Assembly: GCF_900103185.1 (NCBI RefSeq)
Contig: NZ_FNJD01000003.1
Location: 1 to 64,000, forward strand
Reading direction: 5' to 3'
Origin: Sulfitobacter litoralis
Lineage (GTDB): Bacteria; Pseudomonadota; Alphaproteobacteria; Rhodobacterales; Rhodobacteraceae
Length of the DNA stretch: 64,000 nucleotides
Position numbers and translations under genes: made by a program. The notes under the pieces were generated by a model. That model searched no databases. It worked only from the letters and a program-made list of their open reading frames with translations, and was not told the origin of the DNA. Within the stretch, counting starts at the first letter, position 1. The number at the start of each line of letters is the position of its first letter. Below, piece by piece: positions 1 through 9,426 of the stretch.

Positions 1-12
1 GGATATGGTCAT
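1..12 (-). CDS. Probable start of a gene cut by the left edge
   Basis: On the minus strand an ATG at position 12 opens a frame M-T-I-S that runs off the window. It is preceded by a strong purine-rich ribosome binding site (GAGAGGAG) 8 bases upstream. Only four codons are visible, so no product can be named. The call rests on the start codon plus Shine-Dalgarno alone. It would make the region before rpsO a divergent promoter region. Confidence 0.4.
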
Positions 13-291
13 CGTCCTTGCTCCTCTCAGGAAGCATGGACCAGATCGCAGTTACACAGAAGATCGGACACTCTCACGCGCGGATGAAAACTATGACTGC
101 GCGCCCCTGCCCGCGCCTCCTCAATGCGGGGTACACTTCGACCGGACAATAATCCTTTGCCAAGAGGGCGAAACTTTCCTATACGCCCCCATCGCCCGTT
201 GATTCCTGTCAGCGGGGGATACTCCATGGGCCTGCGCTGGACGACATCCCGGCCTGTGCCATCACTTTAACCTTTCGAAAAGGAGACCCCG
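13..291. promoter_or_regulatory. Intergenic leader region upstream of rpsO, with a candidate promoter
   Basis: No convincing gene lies here. A candidate sigma-70-type promoter for rpsO is TTGCCA at 157-162, a 17-base spacer, and TATACG at 180-185, which leaves a leader of about 100 bases. The rpsO ribosome binding site, AAAAGGAGA, ends about 5 bases before the start codon. A 65-codon open frame on the plus strand at 5-202 has no ribosome binding site and no protein-like composition, so it was not called. Confidence 0.4.
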
Positions 292-561
292 ATGTCGATT
301 ACGCCAGAAGAAAAAGCACGCGTCATGAAAGAATTCGGCACCACAGAAGGCGACACCGGTTCGCCCGAAGTACAGGTTGCCATTCTGTCCTCGCGCATCG
401 CAACGCTGACCGAGCACTTCAAAACCCACAAGAAAGACAACCACGGTCGCCGTGGCCTTTTGAAAATGGTTGCGACACGCCGCAAGCTGCTGGACTATGT
501 CAAAGGTAAAGATGACGCGCGTTATCAGGACCTGATCAAACGTTTGGGCCTGCGCCGCTAA
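292..561 (+). CDS. rpsO: 30S ribosomal protein S15
   Basis: This is the small-subunit protein that binds 16S rRNA and helps nucleate assembly of the platform. The 89-residue product has the usual family length, starts [16 protein letters not shown], contains the conserved [11 protein letters not shown] segment near residues 21-31 and ends in a basic tail (LIKRLGLRR). The ATG follows a strong ribosome binding site. It sits upstream of pnp, with one acetyltransferase gene in between; rpsO-pnp linkage is widespread in bacteria. A rho-independent terminator directly after it suggests separate control from the genes downstream. Confidence 0.98.
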   Translation: MSITPEEKARVMKEFGTTEGDTGSPEVQVAILSSRIATLTEHFKTHKKDNHGRRGLLKMVATRRKLLDYVKGKDDARYQDLIKRLGLRR

Positions 562-586
562 CCCGCGCTGCACCGCCACAACGATG

Positions 587-622
587 AAAACCGCTCCCTG
601 GCAACAGGGGGCGGTTTTTTCG
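587..622 (+). terminator. Rho-independent terminator after rpsO
   Basis: Stem AAAACCGCTCCCTG pairs with CAGGGGGCGGTTTT (one bulge) across a 4-base loop and is followed by a run of T. It lies 26 bases after the rpsO stop codon. Confidence 0.9.
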
Positions 623-664
623 TTTACCTCTGTGCTTTAGTGATGTTTGCCAAAAGGAGGGCCC

Positions 665-1138
665 ATGCCAATCAACCTGCGCGACCTCACCCCGCAAGAT
701 ACCGACGCCGCCGCGCTGCTTTTCTTTGCTGCGGTGCATCAGGGCACGGCGGATGTGTATTCGGTCGAACAACGCATCGCGTGGGCCGGGAAAGCGCCTG
801 CACCCGCCACATGGCGAGGGCGGTTTGACAACGTCTCGGGTATCGTGGCCTTGATAGACAACCGTATGGCAGGGTTCATGACCCTTGACCGCGAGGGGCT
901 GATCGATCTGGCCTTTGTGCATCCCGATCATATGGGCACGGGCGTGGGGCGCACTGTGTATTTTGCCATCGAAGACCGTGCCCGCACATTCGGCGCGCGA
1001 CGTCTTCGGACCTTTGCCAGCGAAATGGCAAAGCCGTTTTTCACGCGCATGGGCTGGACCGTCGAGACCCCCAATATCGTCACCAAAGGCGGGGTCACCT
1101 TGCAAAACTACAAGATGTTCAAGCCCTTGCCAGGCTGA
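665..1138 (+). CDS. GNAT family N-acetyltransferase
   Basis: Predicted acyl-CoA-dependent N-acyltransferase of 157 aa, cytoplasmic, substrate unknown. The middle carries a GNAT acetyl-CoA loop signature (VHPDHMGTGVGRTVY, about residues 85-100), followed by the helix (EDRARTFGARRLRTFAS) and the C-terminal FFTRMGW motif typical of motif B. I chose the ATG at 665 because AAAAGGAGG lies 5 bases upstream. An in-frame ATG at 647 would place the ribosome binding site inside the gene. It lies between rpsO and pnp; no functional link is evident. Confidence 0.85.
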   Translation: MPINLRDLTPQDTDAAALLFFAAVHQGTADVYSVEQRIAWAGKAPAPATWRGRFDNVSGIVALIDNRMAGFMTLDREGLIDLAFVHPDHMGTGVGRTVYFAIEDRARTFGARRLRTFASEMAKPFFTRMGWTVETPNIVTKGGVTLQNYKMFKPLPG

Positions 1139-1353
1139 TCCCCTCGCCACTCTGCTGCGGCTTGCCCGCTGTGGCCAGCAGGGCCGCGTGCAGGGGGCAA
1201 CGCTTCCCTTCCCATCGCATCGAAACTGCTGTATGGCCGCACAATCTGAAAGCCGGCGCCCGGACTCCAGCGCCCGACAAAGAAGATACCGGAGTCAGGG
1301 GGAATATGCCCTCTACGCAAATGGCCCGATCCGGGCCGAAACAGGAAACGTAG
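1139..1353 (+). promoter_or_regulatory. 5' leader region of pnp
   Basis: The 215 bases before pnp hold no supported gene. Short complementary segments (GGACTCC near 1262 and GGAGTC near 1291) could pair in the leader RNA. In enterobacteria the pnp leader is folded and processed by RNase III for autocontrol; whether that applies here is only a guess. The ribosome binding site is CAGGAAA, 8 bases before the start codon. Confidence 0.35.
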
Positions 1354-3489
1354 ATGTTTAATGTAACGAAAAAATCCATGCAGTGGGGCGAAGAAACGCT
1401 GACACTGGAAACTGGCAAAGTGGCCCGTCAAGCAGACGGTTCGGTGATCGCGACACTGGGCGAAACCAGCGTCATGGCGAACGTCACCTTTGCACGCCAG
1501 CAAAAACCCGGTCAGGACTTCTTTCCGCTGACCGTACACTACCAAGAGAAATACTATGCCGCCGGTAAAGTGCCGGGTGGCTTCTTCAAGCGTGAGGCCC
1601 GCCCCACCGAGAAAGAAACCCTGACAGCCCGTTTGATCGACCGTCCGATCCGCCCGCTGTTCGTTCCCGGCTTCAAAAACGAAGTTCTGGTGATGTGTAC
1701 CGTTCTGTCGCACGACCTGGTTAACGATCCCGATATGGTCGCGATGATCGCCGCCTCGGCCGCGCTGACCATTTCCGGCGCGCCGTTCCGTGGTCCGATT
1801 GCTGCCTGCCGCGTTGGTTTTGAAGGTGGCGATTACGTTCTGAACCCAACTGTTGACGACATGCAGGACCTGCGCCTGAATCCTGATCAACGTCTTGATC
1901 TGGTTGTCGCTGGCACCAAAGACGCGGTGATGATGGTTGAATCCGAAGCCTACGAGCTGTCGGAAGAAGAAATGCTAGGTGCGGTGAAATTCGCGCACGA
2001 GCAGATCCAGCCGGTCATCGACCTGATCATCGATCTGGCCGAAGACACCGCGAAAGAGCCGTTTGATTTCCAGCCGGTTGACTATTCGGACCTGTCCGCA
2101 GCTGTCAAATCCGCTGGCGAGGACGCTATGCGCGCCGCGTTTGCAATCGCAGACAAGCAAGAGCGCACAGCCGCGGTTGCCGCCGCACGCGAGACAATCA
2201 AAGCAGCCCTGACCGACGAGCAAAAAGACGATGCGAACCTTGGTTCCGCGTTGAAAGGCCTCGAAGCGTCCATCCTGCGCGGTGACGTTGTTAAAACCGG
2301 TACGCGTATTGACGGTCGCAAGACCGACGAGATCCGCAATATCGTGGCTGAAACCGGCATCCTGCCCCGTACCCACGGGTCGTCGCTGTTTACACGTGGC
2401 GAAACGCAGGGTCTGGTTGTGACCACGTTGGGCACCGGTGACGACGAACAGTTCATTGATGCGCTGCACGGCAATTTCAAATCCAACTTCATGCTGCACT
2501 ATAACTTCCCGCCCTACTCGGTTGGTGAAGTTGGCCGCGTTTCGGGCCCTGGTCGTCGCGAAATCGGTCACGGCAAGTTGGCATGGCGCGCGTTGCAGGC
2601 GGTTCTGCCTGCGTCCACCGACTTCCCCTACACCGTCCGCGTTGTGTCCGAGATCACTGAATCGAACGGCTCGAGCTCAATGGCGTCGGTTTGCGGTGGC
2701 TCCTTGTCCATGATGGACGCAGGCGTGCCGTTGAAATCACCGGTTGCTGGTGTTGCTATGGGTCTGATCCTCGAAGAAGACGGCTCCTATGCGATCCTGT
2801 CCGACATCCTGGGTGACGAAGACCACCTTGGCGACATGGACTTTAAAGTTGCCGGTACCGAAGCGGGCATCACATCGCTGCAGATGGACATCAAGATCGC
2901 AGGCATCACGCCCGAGATCATGGAAAAAGCTCTGGCACAGGCCAAGGCTGGCCGCGTTCACATCCTTGGCGAGATGAACAAAGCCATTTCCGGCGCGGGC
3001 GAATTCTCGGTCCACGCACCACGCATTGAAACGATGCAGATCCCAACCGACAAGATCCGTGAAGTTATCGGGTCCGGCGGTAAAGTGATCCGCGAGATCG
3101 TTGAAGTGTCCGGCGCGAAGGTCGACATCAACGACGAGGGCATCATCAAGATCGCATCGCCAAACGGCGACTCGATCAAGAAAGCCTACGACATGATCTG
3201 GTCCATCGTGGCCGAGCCTGAAGAAGGTGCGGTTTACACCGGTACCGTGGTCAAGATCGTTGATTTCGGTGCCTTCGTGAACTTCTTTGGCAAGCGCGAC
3301 GGTCTGGTCCACGTATCCCAGATCGAAAACCGCCGCCTGAACCACCCTTCGGATGTTCTGAAGGAAGGTCAGGAAGTGAAAGTAAAGCTGCTTGGCTTTG
3401 ACGATCGCGGCAAAGTGCGCCTGTCGATGAAAGTTGTCGATCAGGAAACCGGCGAAGAGATCAAAAAAGAAGAAGGTAGCGAAGAGTAA
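1354..3489 (+). CDS. pnp: Polyribonucleotide nucleotidyltransferase (PNPase)
   Basis: 3'-5' phosphorolytic exoribonuclease that degrades mRNA and trims RNAs, working as a trimer and with the degradosome. The 711-residue length is typical. Two RNase PH-type domains occupy roughly residues 1-210 and 310-550. The catalytic core is seen as the [14 protein letters not shown] segment near 450-463 and [14 protein letters not shown] near 484-497. A KH domain ([15 protein letters not shown] near 567-582) and an S1 domain ([15 protein letters not shown] near 628-642) follow. The acidic C-terminus ([11 protein letters not shown]) is usual. A strong terminator follows. Confidence 0.98.
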   Translation: MFNVTKKSMQWGEETLTLETGKVARQADGSVIATLGETSVMANVTFARQQKPGQDFFPLTVHYQEKYYAAGKVPGGFFKREARPTEKETLTARLIDRPIRPLFVPGFKNEVLVMCTVLSHDLVNDPDMVAMIAASAALTISGAPFRGPIAACRVGFEGGDYVLNPTVDDMQDLRLNPDQRLDLVVAGTKDAVMMVESEAYELSEEEMLGAVKFAHEQIQPVIDLIIDLAEDTAKEPFDFQPVDYSDLSAAVKSAGEDAMRAAFAIADKQERTAAVAAARETIKAALTDEQKDDANLGSALKGLEASILRGDVVKTGTRIDGRKTDEIRNIVAETGILPRTHGSSLFTRGETQGLVVTTLGTGDDEQFIDALHGNFKSNFMLHYNFPPYSVGEVGRVSGPGRREIGHGKLAWRALQAVLPASTDFPYTVRVVSEITESNGSSSMASVCGGSLSMMDAGVPLKSPVAGVAMGLILEEDGSYAILSDILGDEDHLGDMDFKVAGTEAGITSLQMDIKIAGITPEIMEKALAQAKAGRVHILGEMNKAISGAGEFSVHAPRIETMQIPTDKIREVIGSGGKVIREIVEVSGAKVDINDEGIIKIASPNGDSIKKAYDMIWSIVAEPEEGAVYTGTVVKIVDFGAFVNFFGKRDGLVHVSQIENRRLNHPSDVLKEGQEVKVKLLGFDDRGKVRLSMKVVDQETGEEIKKEEGSEE

Positions 3490-3513
3490 TCATCCTCCTC
3501 GTTCTGAATACAG

Positions 3514-3546
3514 AAAGCCCCGGCAGTAATGCCGGGGCTTTTTTGT
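3514..3546. terminator. Terminator shared by pnp and the convergent DUF11 operon
   Basis: Stem AAGCCCCGGC / GCCGGGGCTT with a 7-base loop, followed by six T on the plus strand. On the minus strand the same stem is followed by TTTCT, so it can also serve the gene that ends at 3574. Confidence 0.9.
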
Positions 3547-3573
3547 ATCCTGTCTACGATACGTGTTTACCGT

Positions 3574-6500
3574 TTATCCCTCCATAAAGCCGTCCAGACG
3601 ATCCCAAAGGGAGTTGTCGAGCAGTAGTTTGAACCGAAGGTAGAGCCCCTCCTGATACAGGTCGCTGCGCAGGGAGGACTTGCGCGTCGCGTGGTTATAG
3701 CCCAAGGCGATCAGCGCACCCTTGGTCGGGGCAAAGCCGATCTCTGCACCGATGCCGTTGGTCGTATTGCCTTGATTGTCCCACAGATGCGCGGCGTTCA
3801 TGCCAATCTGGAACCGGTTGTTGCCGAATTCGTAGTTAAAGCCGGCCTGAAGCAACTGGGTCAGAGCCCGGGCAGAGATGCCGCCCGATGTCGTCAACCG
3901 TTGCGACTGGCCCGCGTATTTGGCGTTCAAGCGCAGATCGGCATCCATTTCATACGCTCCATCGACCGACCACATATGGGTTACCGACTTGGTCTCGCGC
4001 TGCTCGATGCGGTGCTCGTACCATGCCAGCACTTCAAGACGTGGATCGTGGACCGGGCGATAGGCAATACCGGCGCGCGACCGGATGCGGCGGTGATCAC
4101 GCCCTTCGCGCTTGTCCAAGGCGACGCGGGTGCGGCCTAACATTGTGAAGTCCGGCGTGATCTTACCTGCGATACCGAAGCTCGCATAATGGGTATTTCC
4201 GGTGTCTTCGAACGTTGTGTCCGCATCGGCATCCCCCACCCAGCTTTGTGCGCTGGAGCCCCATTTCGCGCCGAGCGCTACGCTGGTTAGACGGTGATCG
4301 TCGGTTTCCATGCTGCGGGAATGTTCGATTCCGAAGCTGAAAGTCGTGTTCCCGTTCATCGCCCATTTGCCCATCATTGCTTGGGTAAACATGGTGTCCG
4401 AAGACCCCAAGCCTTTGACGAAATCCGTGCTTCCGCGCAGCCAGTCATTCAGGTCGTAGGAGAAACCAAGCTTGGCGTGTGTGGTCATAGTGTCGTCACC
4501 GAAGGCCATTTCGGCCTCACTATAGGCACGCCAGCCGGGAACGGGCTCGCGGTACATACCCAAGGTCAACTCCGTCGGACGGTCAGAGCCGCCAAAGGGA
4601 TGACGCAGCTCTGCGGTGATGACGGTGCCGGGGCGGTTCGCCGGGGTCCAGCGGCCACCAAGGATCAAACCGGGATGGGCCTTTTTGGAGGTCGCAGTGT
4701 GATCCAGGCGGTACTCCAGCCCGATGTAGCCCTTGAGATTTGTGCTGAACTCTTTGGCATAGACGGCATCGACAGTCAGACGCTCTATGTCAGAGGTGCG
4801 GTCACGTACATAGTCCACACCGAGAACAAAGTCGCTGGTCCCGTCGATTTCAAAACCGTAGTTCAGCCGTGTACGGGTGGTTCCGGGCAGCGCCAGACCA
4901 CCGCGCGAGGCAAATTTTTCCCCTGTATGCACCATTTCAAAGTTGAAGTGACCGGTTTCCTTGCGGATGTCATAGGACAGGCGGTAGGCGGTATCCGATA
5001 TACCGTTTGCATCTTCTGAGCGTGCGGCTTCGGCTTCCCATACGCCACCCTGCGTGCCCTCGTGGCGGATATAGGCAGAGTGCAGCCGCTCGCGGGCGGT
5101 ATTGCCCCGTTCGGCGTCCGCATGAACGATACGCGCACCAACGGTTGTGCGGTCGGTCAACGCGACGTTCACCTCCCCGCCATAGAGCCAGTAGCGGTCG
5201 GCCCCTTCCACGTCCACTTCGTAGGTCACGCGCACCGACACAGGATTGCCCTGACCGTCGAACTGGCGCACGGCATTGTCAAAGGTGATCGAGTTACCGA
5301 AGAAATCAAGCAGGTAATCGCTGCCACGGCGCAGGGCGGTGGCCGAGATCACATCACCACCTTCTTCATCACGCACCAGCAGTTCGACCCGTTCGGAGCC
5401 TTGAACATAACCGTCCAGATCCAGATCGTAGGGGCCGGAAACACCCCGCCCAGCGAATTCCTGCACGCGCTGCTCTTGGGCGGTGCGGGCACCAAACAGG
5501 GTTACGCCGACCTTGTCGTTTTCCCAATGTGCCTTGGCACCGGTCACTACGCGCCGCATACCGTCAAGCTTGAGCGCGCTGGCCTCGGGTTCGATCGCGA
5601 TGTCACCGTAGAGGATGTAGGAACGCCCTTTTTCAACCTTAACGTACAGGTTTTCGGAGGATTGTGCGTCAAAGCCGCGTTCGGAATTGTCGCCATAGAC
5701 CGGATAAAATTCATCACCGCGGATGTCGCGGAACAGGCGATCTTCGGTGTCGCGGTCCGAGCTATAGCGCAAGGTTAACAGCGCATCGCCCGAGATCACG
5801 CCCTTCAGATACACTTCGCCGCGCAGACCGGTGGTGGTATCTTCGAAAGAGCTAAAGCGGTCCGCGTCCAGCAGTTCACCCTGCGCACCGCCCAAGGCCA
5901 CAGCCCCTTCGATCACGCCAACCATGATGCGTTGGTCCAGATCAGGTGTGAAGGTGATGGTTTCTTCGGCGCGACCAAAGGCACCGCTGATAGTGATACG
6001 GTCCGTGCCGGCAACCTGTGGCGGGATCAGCCCGAATGTCGCCTCGCCGTTGTCAAGATAGACCTGCACGCCGGGGGTACCGTCGCGGATGTCTGTCACG
6101 TCCCACAGAGCCAACTTTGCGCTTAGCGTTATGGTGCCCGAGGTAGGCACAAGCAGGCCACGAGCATCCAGAACACGCACCAAAACCGGGATCACATCGG
6201 TCGGCGATGCAGGTGCGGTGGCGGGCAAGATCACCTCGAATTTTGCGGGTTTGCCGGGGGCAATAACTGTGATCTGCTGGCGCGCACGTTCGATGCCGAA
6301 CCCGTCACGACCAACCAGTGTCAGGGTGTTTTTCCCCGCGTTCAGCTTTACCGCCACGAAATCCAGCGCTTGCGTGTTGTTTTTCTCAAAGCTCGTACGC
6401 TCGCCCACACGGTCACTGCTTAGCTCGCGTCCGTTCACCAGCAGGCCCAGCGACAGGTCGCCCTTACCTTTGACCCGTACACTTTGGGTGCGGCGGTCTA

Positions 6501-9336
6501 GCGTCTGCCCGTCGGTCAGGTCAATAAAACCAGATGCGTCGTCGAGGGTCTTGATCAGCAGCTCAAGCGATTGGCGCTTCGCCCTGCCAGTCGCCTTTTC
6601 AGCAACAGAGTTCGCCGCGCGACTTTCGTCCAACCGCTGCATCAGGCGCGGTGTCAGCTGGGTGGTCGTCGCCACGCCGGCTTCGCTGCGCACGGAACGC
6701 ACGGGCGCACGCTGGCCTTCGATGGGCAGATCGGCCGCCGTCAGTGCATTGGACTGGGGCTGCTGTTCGAAATGTTTCTGCCGCTGCGCAACTTCGGCCA
6801 TTGCTTCGGCGGTGCAGTCGCGCACAGCAAAATGTTCGGCACGCAGTTCCCCCTTGCGCAAGGGGATCAACCGCGAACCACCGCGCAGCAGATCGTTGGT
6901 GCGTGTTACGGTCACTTCGGTGCCTACGGGGAGGGTCTCTTGCTGCACCAGGAACGCATGGGTGACAGGGCGCAGACCGAACAAAGAGTATTTACCATCC
7001 ATATCAGTCACGACCGACAGGCCTTCTTGCGTCACGATACGCACGCCGGGGATGCCTGGCTCTGTGTGGTCGCCGCGAATACCGTCTTTGTCGCAATCCA
7101 GGAAGACCGACCCGATGACAGTGGCTTCGCGCGCGAAGACGCCACCGCTGTTGTTCAGCTTGACCATTGCGCGGGCGGTCTGGGACTGGATCACAGTCCC
7201 GGTGCCGGCCTGACGTCCGGTCAGCACCGCTGTGTTCTCGTTGCGGCCTTCGCGGGCGGCTGCAGTGAACTGCATGACATAGCTCACCTCATGGCTCGAG
7301 AGCGGTGCAAGCGGCCCCAAGGCATAGGTCATATCACCCGATGCATCGATGGTGAGGTCGTCGATAGGGTCACCGTTGAAGGTCACTGAGCCTGCAACCA
7401 ATTGGCTGCCATAAGGCGGGCGATCCAGGATTTCCGCACCGATCAGCGCCTGGTCCATGTTATTAGAGAAATTCAGGGTATAGACGACGAACTCGCCTGC
7501 GCCGACCGTGTCTTTGTCTGCCTGCTTTGCGAGTGTGAGGGGCAGGCTGTAATGTGGATCCGCAGGGATATCCGATACCGCCAGCATACCGCCGCTATGA
7601 CGGAAGCTCGCCATGAAACCGGCGCTGGCAACGCGACGGTTAAAGCCCGCAAAATCAGCACGCACGGAAGGCACGTCCCATTCAGGGGCGTTCATGACCG
7701 CAAACTGGAACTCACCGGCAGGCATCTCCCCGAAGCTGAAGAAGCCGCGAGCATCGGTCATGCGACGCGCCATTTCAGCGCCCGTGTTCATATCCATCAG
7801 CGCAATGGTCACATCACCAATCGGCTCGTTTGTCAGGGAGTTGAACAAGAAGTTACCCGGTGTGATCAGCAAATGATCTTCCAGCGCGGCGTCGGCGCAA
7901 TCAGCGGTGGCGATCAGGCGGTCCCCATCCGTGGTTGCAACGACATTGTCACCGGACGCTGGCATGTCCATCCGCGCCATGGGTACGGCCGGCGTGAGGA
8001 AAATGCCGCTGTTAGGCTCTGTTTCGGTCGCGGTCACACGCTCTACGTCTCCGGTCAAAAAGCTACGCAGGGTGACGATCGCACGGTCCACCGACATTGT
8101 GTCGTTGCAAGCACCCGCGGTAAGGCGAAGCCGCGTATCGCTGTTGGGCACTGCATAAGGCTGGTCCTCTGCGGTTTCGGGGTGTTCAAATCGCAAGGTG
8201 CCCGTACCCGAGGTATCGCGGCGATAAACGGTCGTGTTAGAGTCGATATCGACAGTGCGATCTTCCATTTTCATAAAGCTACGGGCAGTGTTGGCGACCT
8301 CTATATCGCCCAGTCCCATGGGCGCGCTCACCATAAAGGCGGGGTCGCGGGCTAAGCCGACCTCGTAGTCACCCTCGTGAAAGAACGCTACTGCGTCGAC
8401 TTCGCCAGCAGGGCGCGTGGTCCGGTAGTCATGACGCGCGTCGCCCGCTGCGTGGTACAGTGCAACCATGGCGCTAGGATCGGTGATGCTGTGAAAACGG
8501 GCGTTCAACGGGATCTCGTCGCGCAGCAGAACCCCGGTGACACTCGCCCCGTCGATGCGGATCTGCGCCCCATGCACGTCACCATAGGCCAGCACGTCCC
8601 CGTCAGAATCGTTGCGCAGGCGCAGCGTGTAAGTCAGCTGTGTCTCGTCCTCCGTCTCGCGAACGCTCTGTTCCTTTTGCAGTTCAAGCGTGCTGCCTAC
8701 GATGGTGGTTTTACCAATTGCTGCGCCCGACAGTATCCGACGGCTGGCGCTGCGCGTGGTATTGCGCGTGGCGGTGCCCGTGGCACTGGTGGCCGACACT
8801 GACAACACCGACTGCATCAGCGTGGTAGGCGTGGCATGAAACGAGGTGCGGAATTCGTAGATAAGCTGAGCGGTGTCGCCCACATCCATATACATCGGCG
8901 CGCCGGAGTTCATCGTGGCCTCGCCATTGTCGATGCGCCCATTCGCGTTCGCATCGTGGACAAGACGCGTGTCGTTCATCATCGCCGCCCCGGCCTGGTG
9001 GCTCATGGACATGTTGGTGTTCAGCGGCACATTTCCGATATTGGTGACCTCGAAGTAGTATTGGGCCATCGCGCCGCGGGTCAGCAACAATTCAGAGTAT
9101 CCGGTTACATCCAGCGCGGGCACTGCGGCGACCTTGGCATCGACGGCATTCGAATAAACCGTTTCGATGATGCCCAGCGCTTCGTTAAAATAGATCGTCT
9201 GCGCGACGTTGCGGATAAAGGTTCCCGCAGGGACCTGCTTGGCAGCGGCACCCTGTGGCAGGAGGCAGATCACCAGCGCGACGGTCCAGAAACACGACAT
9301 CATGCGCAGAGCGGTTTTGTGAACAGTGTGGCCCAT
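3574..9336 (-). CDS. Very large exported protein: DUF11/SdrB-like repeats plus C-terminal outer-membrane beta-barrel
   Basis: Not a characterised protein. The 1920 residues begin with a Sec signal peptide (basic start, hydrophobic core, LLPQGAAA before K33). Regions that can be read: an N-terminal beta-sandwich with a DxNxNGxIDxxE loop (about 128-140); a DUF11-like domain (about 199-305); a carboxypeptidase-regulatory-like domain (about 492-549); a second DUF11 domain (about 599-709); an SdrB/Cna-B-like domain with DCDKDGIRGD (about 735-830); Ig-like stretches (about 930-1130); then from about 1150 to the end alternating amphipathic strands with aromatic girdle residues, typical of an outer-membrane barrel. 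The segment YPVYGDNSERGFDAQ (near 1212) is a recognisable repeat-like motif before the barrel. I infer a surface protein anchored by its own barrel. It is last in a three-gene operon of related secreted proteins. No OmpA, TonB-plug or LPXTG signal is visible. Confidence 0.75.
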   Translation of the reverse strand: MGHTVHKTALRMMSCFWTVALVICLLPQGAAAKQVPAGTFIRNVAQTIYFNEALGIIETVYSNAVDAKVAAVPALDVTGYSELLLTRGAMAQYYFEVTNIGNVPLNTNMSMSHQAGAAMMNDTRLVHDANANGRIDNGEATMNSGAPMYMDVGDTAQLIYEFRTSFHATPTTLMQSVLSVSATSATGTATRNTTRSASRRILSGAAIGKTTIVGSTLELQKEQSVRETEDETQLTYTLRLRNDSDGDVLAYGDVHGAQIRIDGASVTGVLLRDEIPLNARFHSITDPSAMVALYHAAGDARHDYRTTRPAGEVDAVAFFHEGDYEVGLARDPAFMVSAPMGLGDIEVANTARSFMKMEDRTVDIDSNTTVYRRDTSGTGTLRFEHPETAEDQPYAVPNSDTRLRLTAGACNDTMSVDRAIVTLRSFLTGDVERVTATETEPNSGIFLTPAVPMARMDMPASGDNVVATTDGDRLIATADCADAALEDHLLITPGNFLFNSLTNEPIGDVTIALMDMNTGAEMARRMTDARGFFSFGEMPAGEFQFAVMNAPEWDVPSVRADFAGFNRRVASAGFMASFRHSGGMLAVSDIPADPHYSLPLTLAKQADKDTVGAGEFVVYTLNFSNNMDQALIGAEILDRPPYGSQLVAGSVTFNGDPIDDLTIDASGDMTYALGPLAPLSSHEVSYVMQFTAAAREGRNENTAVLTGRQAGTGTVIQSQTARAMVKLNNSGGVFAREATVIGSVFLDCDKDGIRGDHTEPGIPGVRIVTQEGLSVVTDMDGKYSLFGLRPVTHAFLVQQETLPVGTEVTVTRTNDLLRGGSRLIPLRKGELRAEHFAVRDCTAEAMAEVAQRQKHFEQQPQSNALTAADLPIEGQRAPVRSVRSEAGVATTTQLTPRLMQRLDESRAANSVAEKATGRAKRQSLELLIKTLDDASGFIDLTDGQTLDRRTQSVRVKGKGDLSLGLLVNGRELSSDRVGERTSFEKNNTQALDFVAVKLNAGKNTLTLVGRDGFGIERARQQITVIAPGKPAKFEVILPATAPASPTDVIPVLVRVLDARGLLVPTSGTITLSAKLALWDVTDIRDGTPGVQVYLDNGEATFGLIPPQVAGTDRITISGAFGRAEETITFTPDLDQRIMVGVIEGAVALGGAQGELLDADRFSSFEDTTTGLRGEVYLKGVISGDALLTLRYSSDRDTEDRLFRDIRGDEFYPVYGDNSERGFDAQSSENLYVKVEKGRSYILYGDIAIEPEASALKLDGMRRVVTGAKAHWENDKVGVTLFGARTAQEQRVQEFAGRGVSGPYDLDLDGYVQGSERVELLVRDEEGGDVISATALRRGSDYLLDFFGNSITFDNAVRQFDGQGNPVSVRVTYEVDVEGADRYWLYGGEVNVALTDRTTVGARIVHADAERGNTARERLHSAYIRHEGTQGGVWEAEAARSEDANGISDTAYRLSYDIRKETGHFNFEMVHTGEKFASRGGLALPGTTRTRLNYGFEIDGTSDFVLGVDYVRDRTSDIERLTVDAVYAKEFSTNLKGYIGLEYRLDHTATSKKAHPGLILGGRWTPANRPGTVITAELRHPFGGSDRPTELTLGMYREPVPGWRAYSEAEMAFGDDTMTTHAKLGFSYDLNDWLRGSTDFVKGLGSSDTMFTQAMMGKWAMNGNTTFSFGIEHSRSMETDDHRLTSVALGAKWGSSAQSWVGDADADTTFEDTGNTHYASFGIAGKITPDFTMLGRTRVALDKREGRDHRRIRSRAGIAYRPVHDPRLEVLAWYEHRIEQRETKSVTHMWSVDGAYEMDADLRLNAKYAGQSQRLTTSGGISARALTQLLQAGFNYEFGNNRFQIGMNAAHLWDNQGNTTNGIGAEIGFAPTKGALIALGYNHATRKSSLRSDLYQEGLYLRFKLLLDNSLWDRLDGFMEG

Positions 9337-9378
9337 TTGATCTAACCCTGTTTTATCTTTGTTAAGAGGAAATGCGGC

Positions 9379-9413
9379 CCCCCGGAGCGAGGGGGGGGAA
9401 GGTGCTCCGGGGG
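9379..9413 (-). other. Intergenic hairpin inside the DUF11 operon
   Basis: Perfect 10-bp stem CCCCCGGAGC / GCTCCGGGGG around a 15-base G-rich loop, between the 884-aa and 1920-aa genes. On the transcribed strand it is not followed by a T run. It is therefore more likely an RNA stability or attenuation element than a full terminator. Confidence 0.55.
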
Positions 9414-9426
9414 ACCAAGGGTACGC

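Noticed and set aside
5..202. 65-codon open frame before rpsO on the plus strand
   Set aside because: No ribosome binding site, odd composition, and it would cover the likely rpsO promoter.
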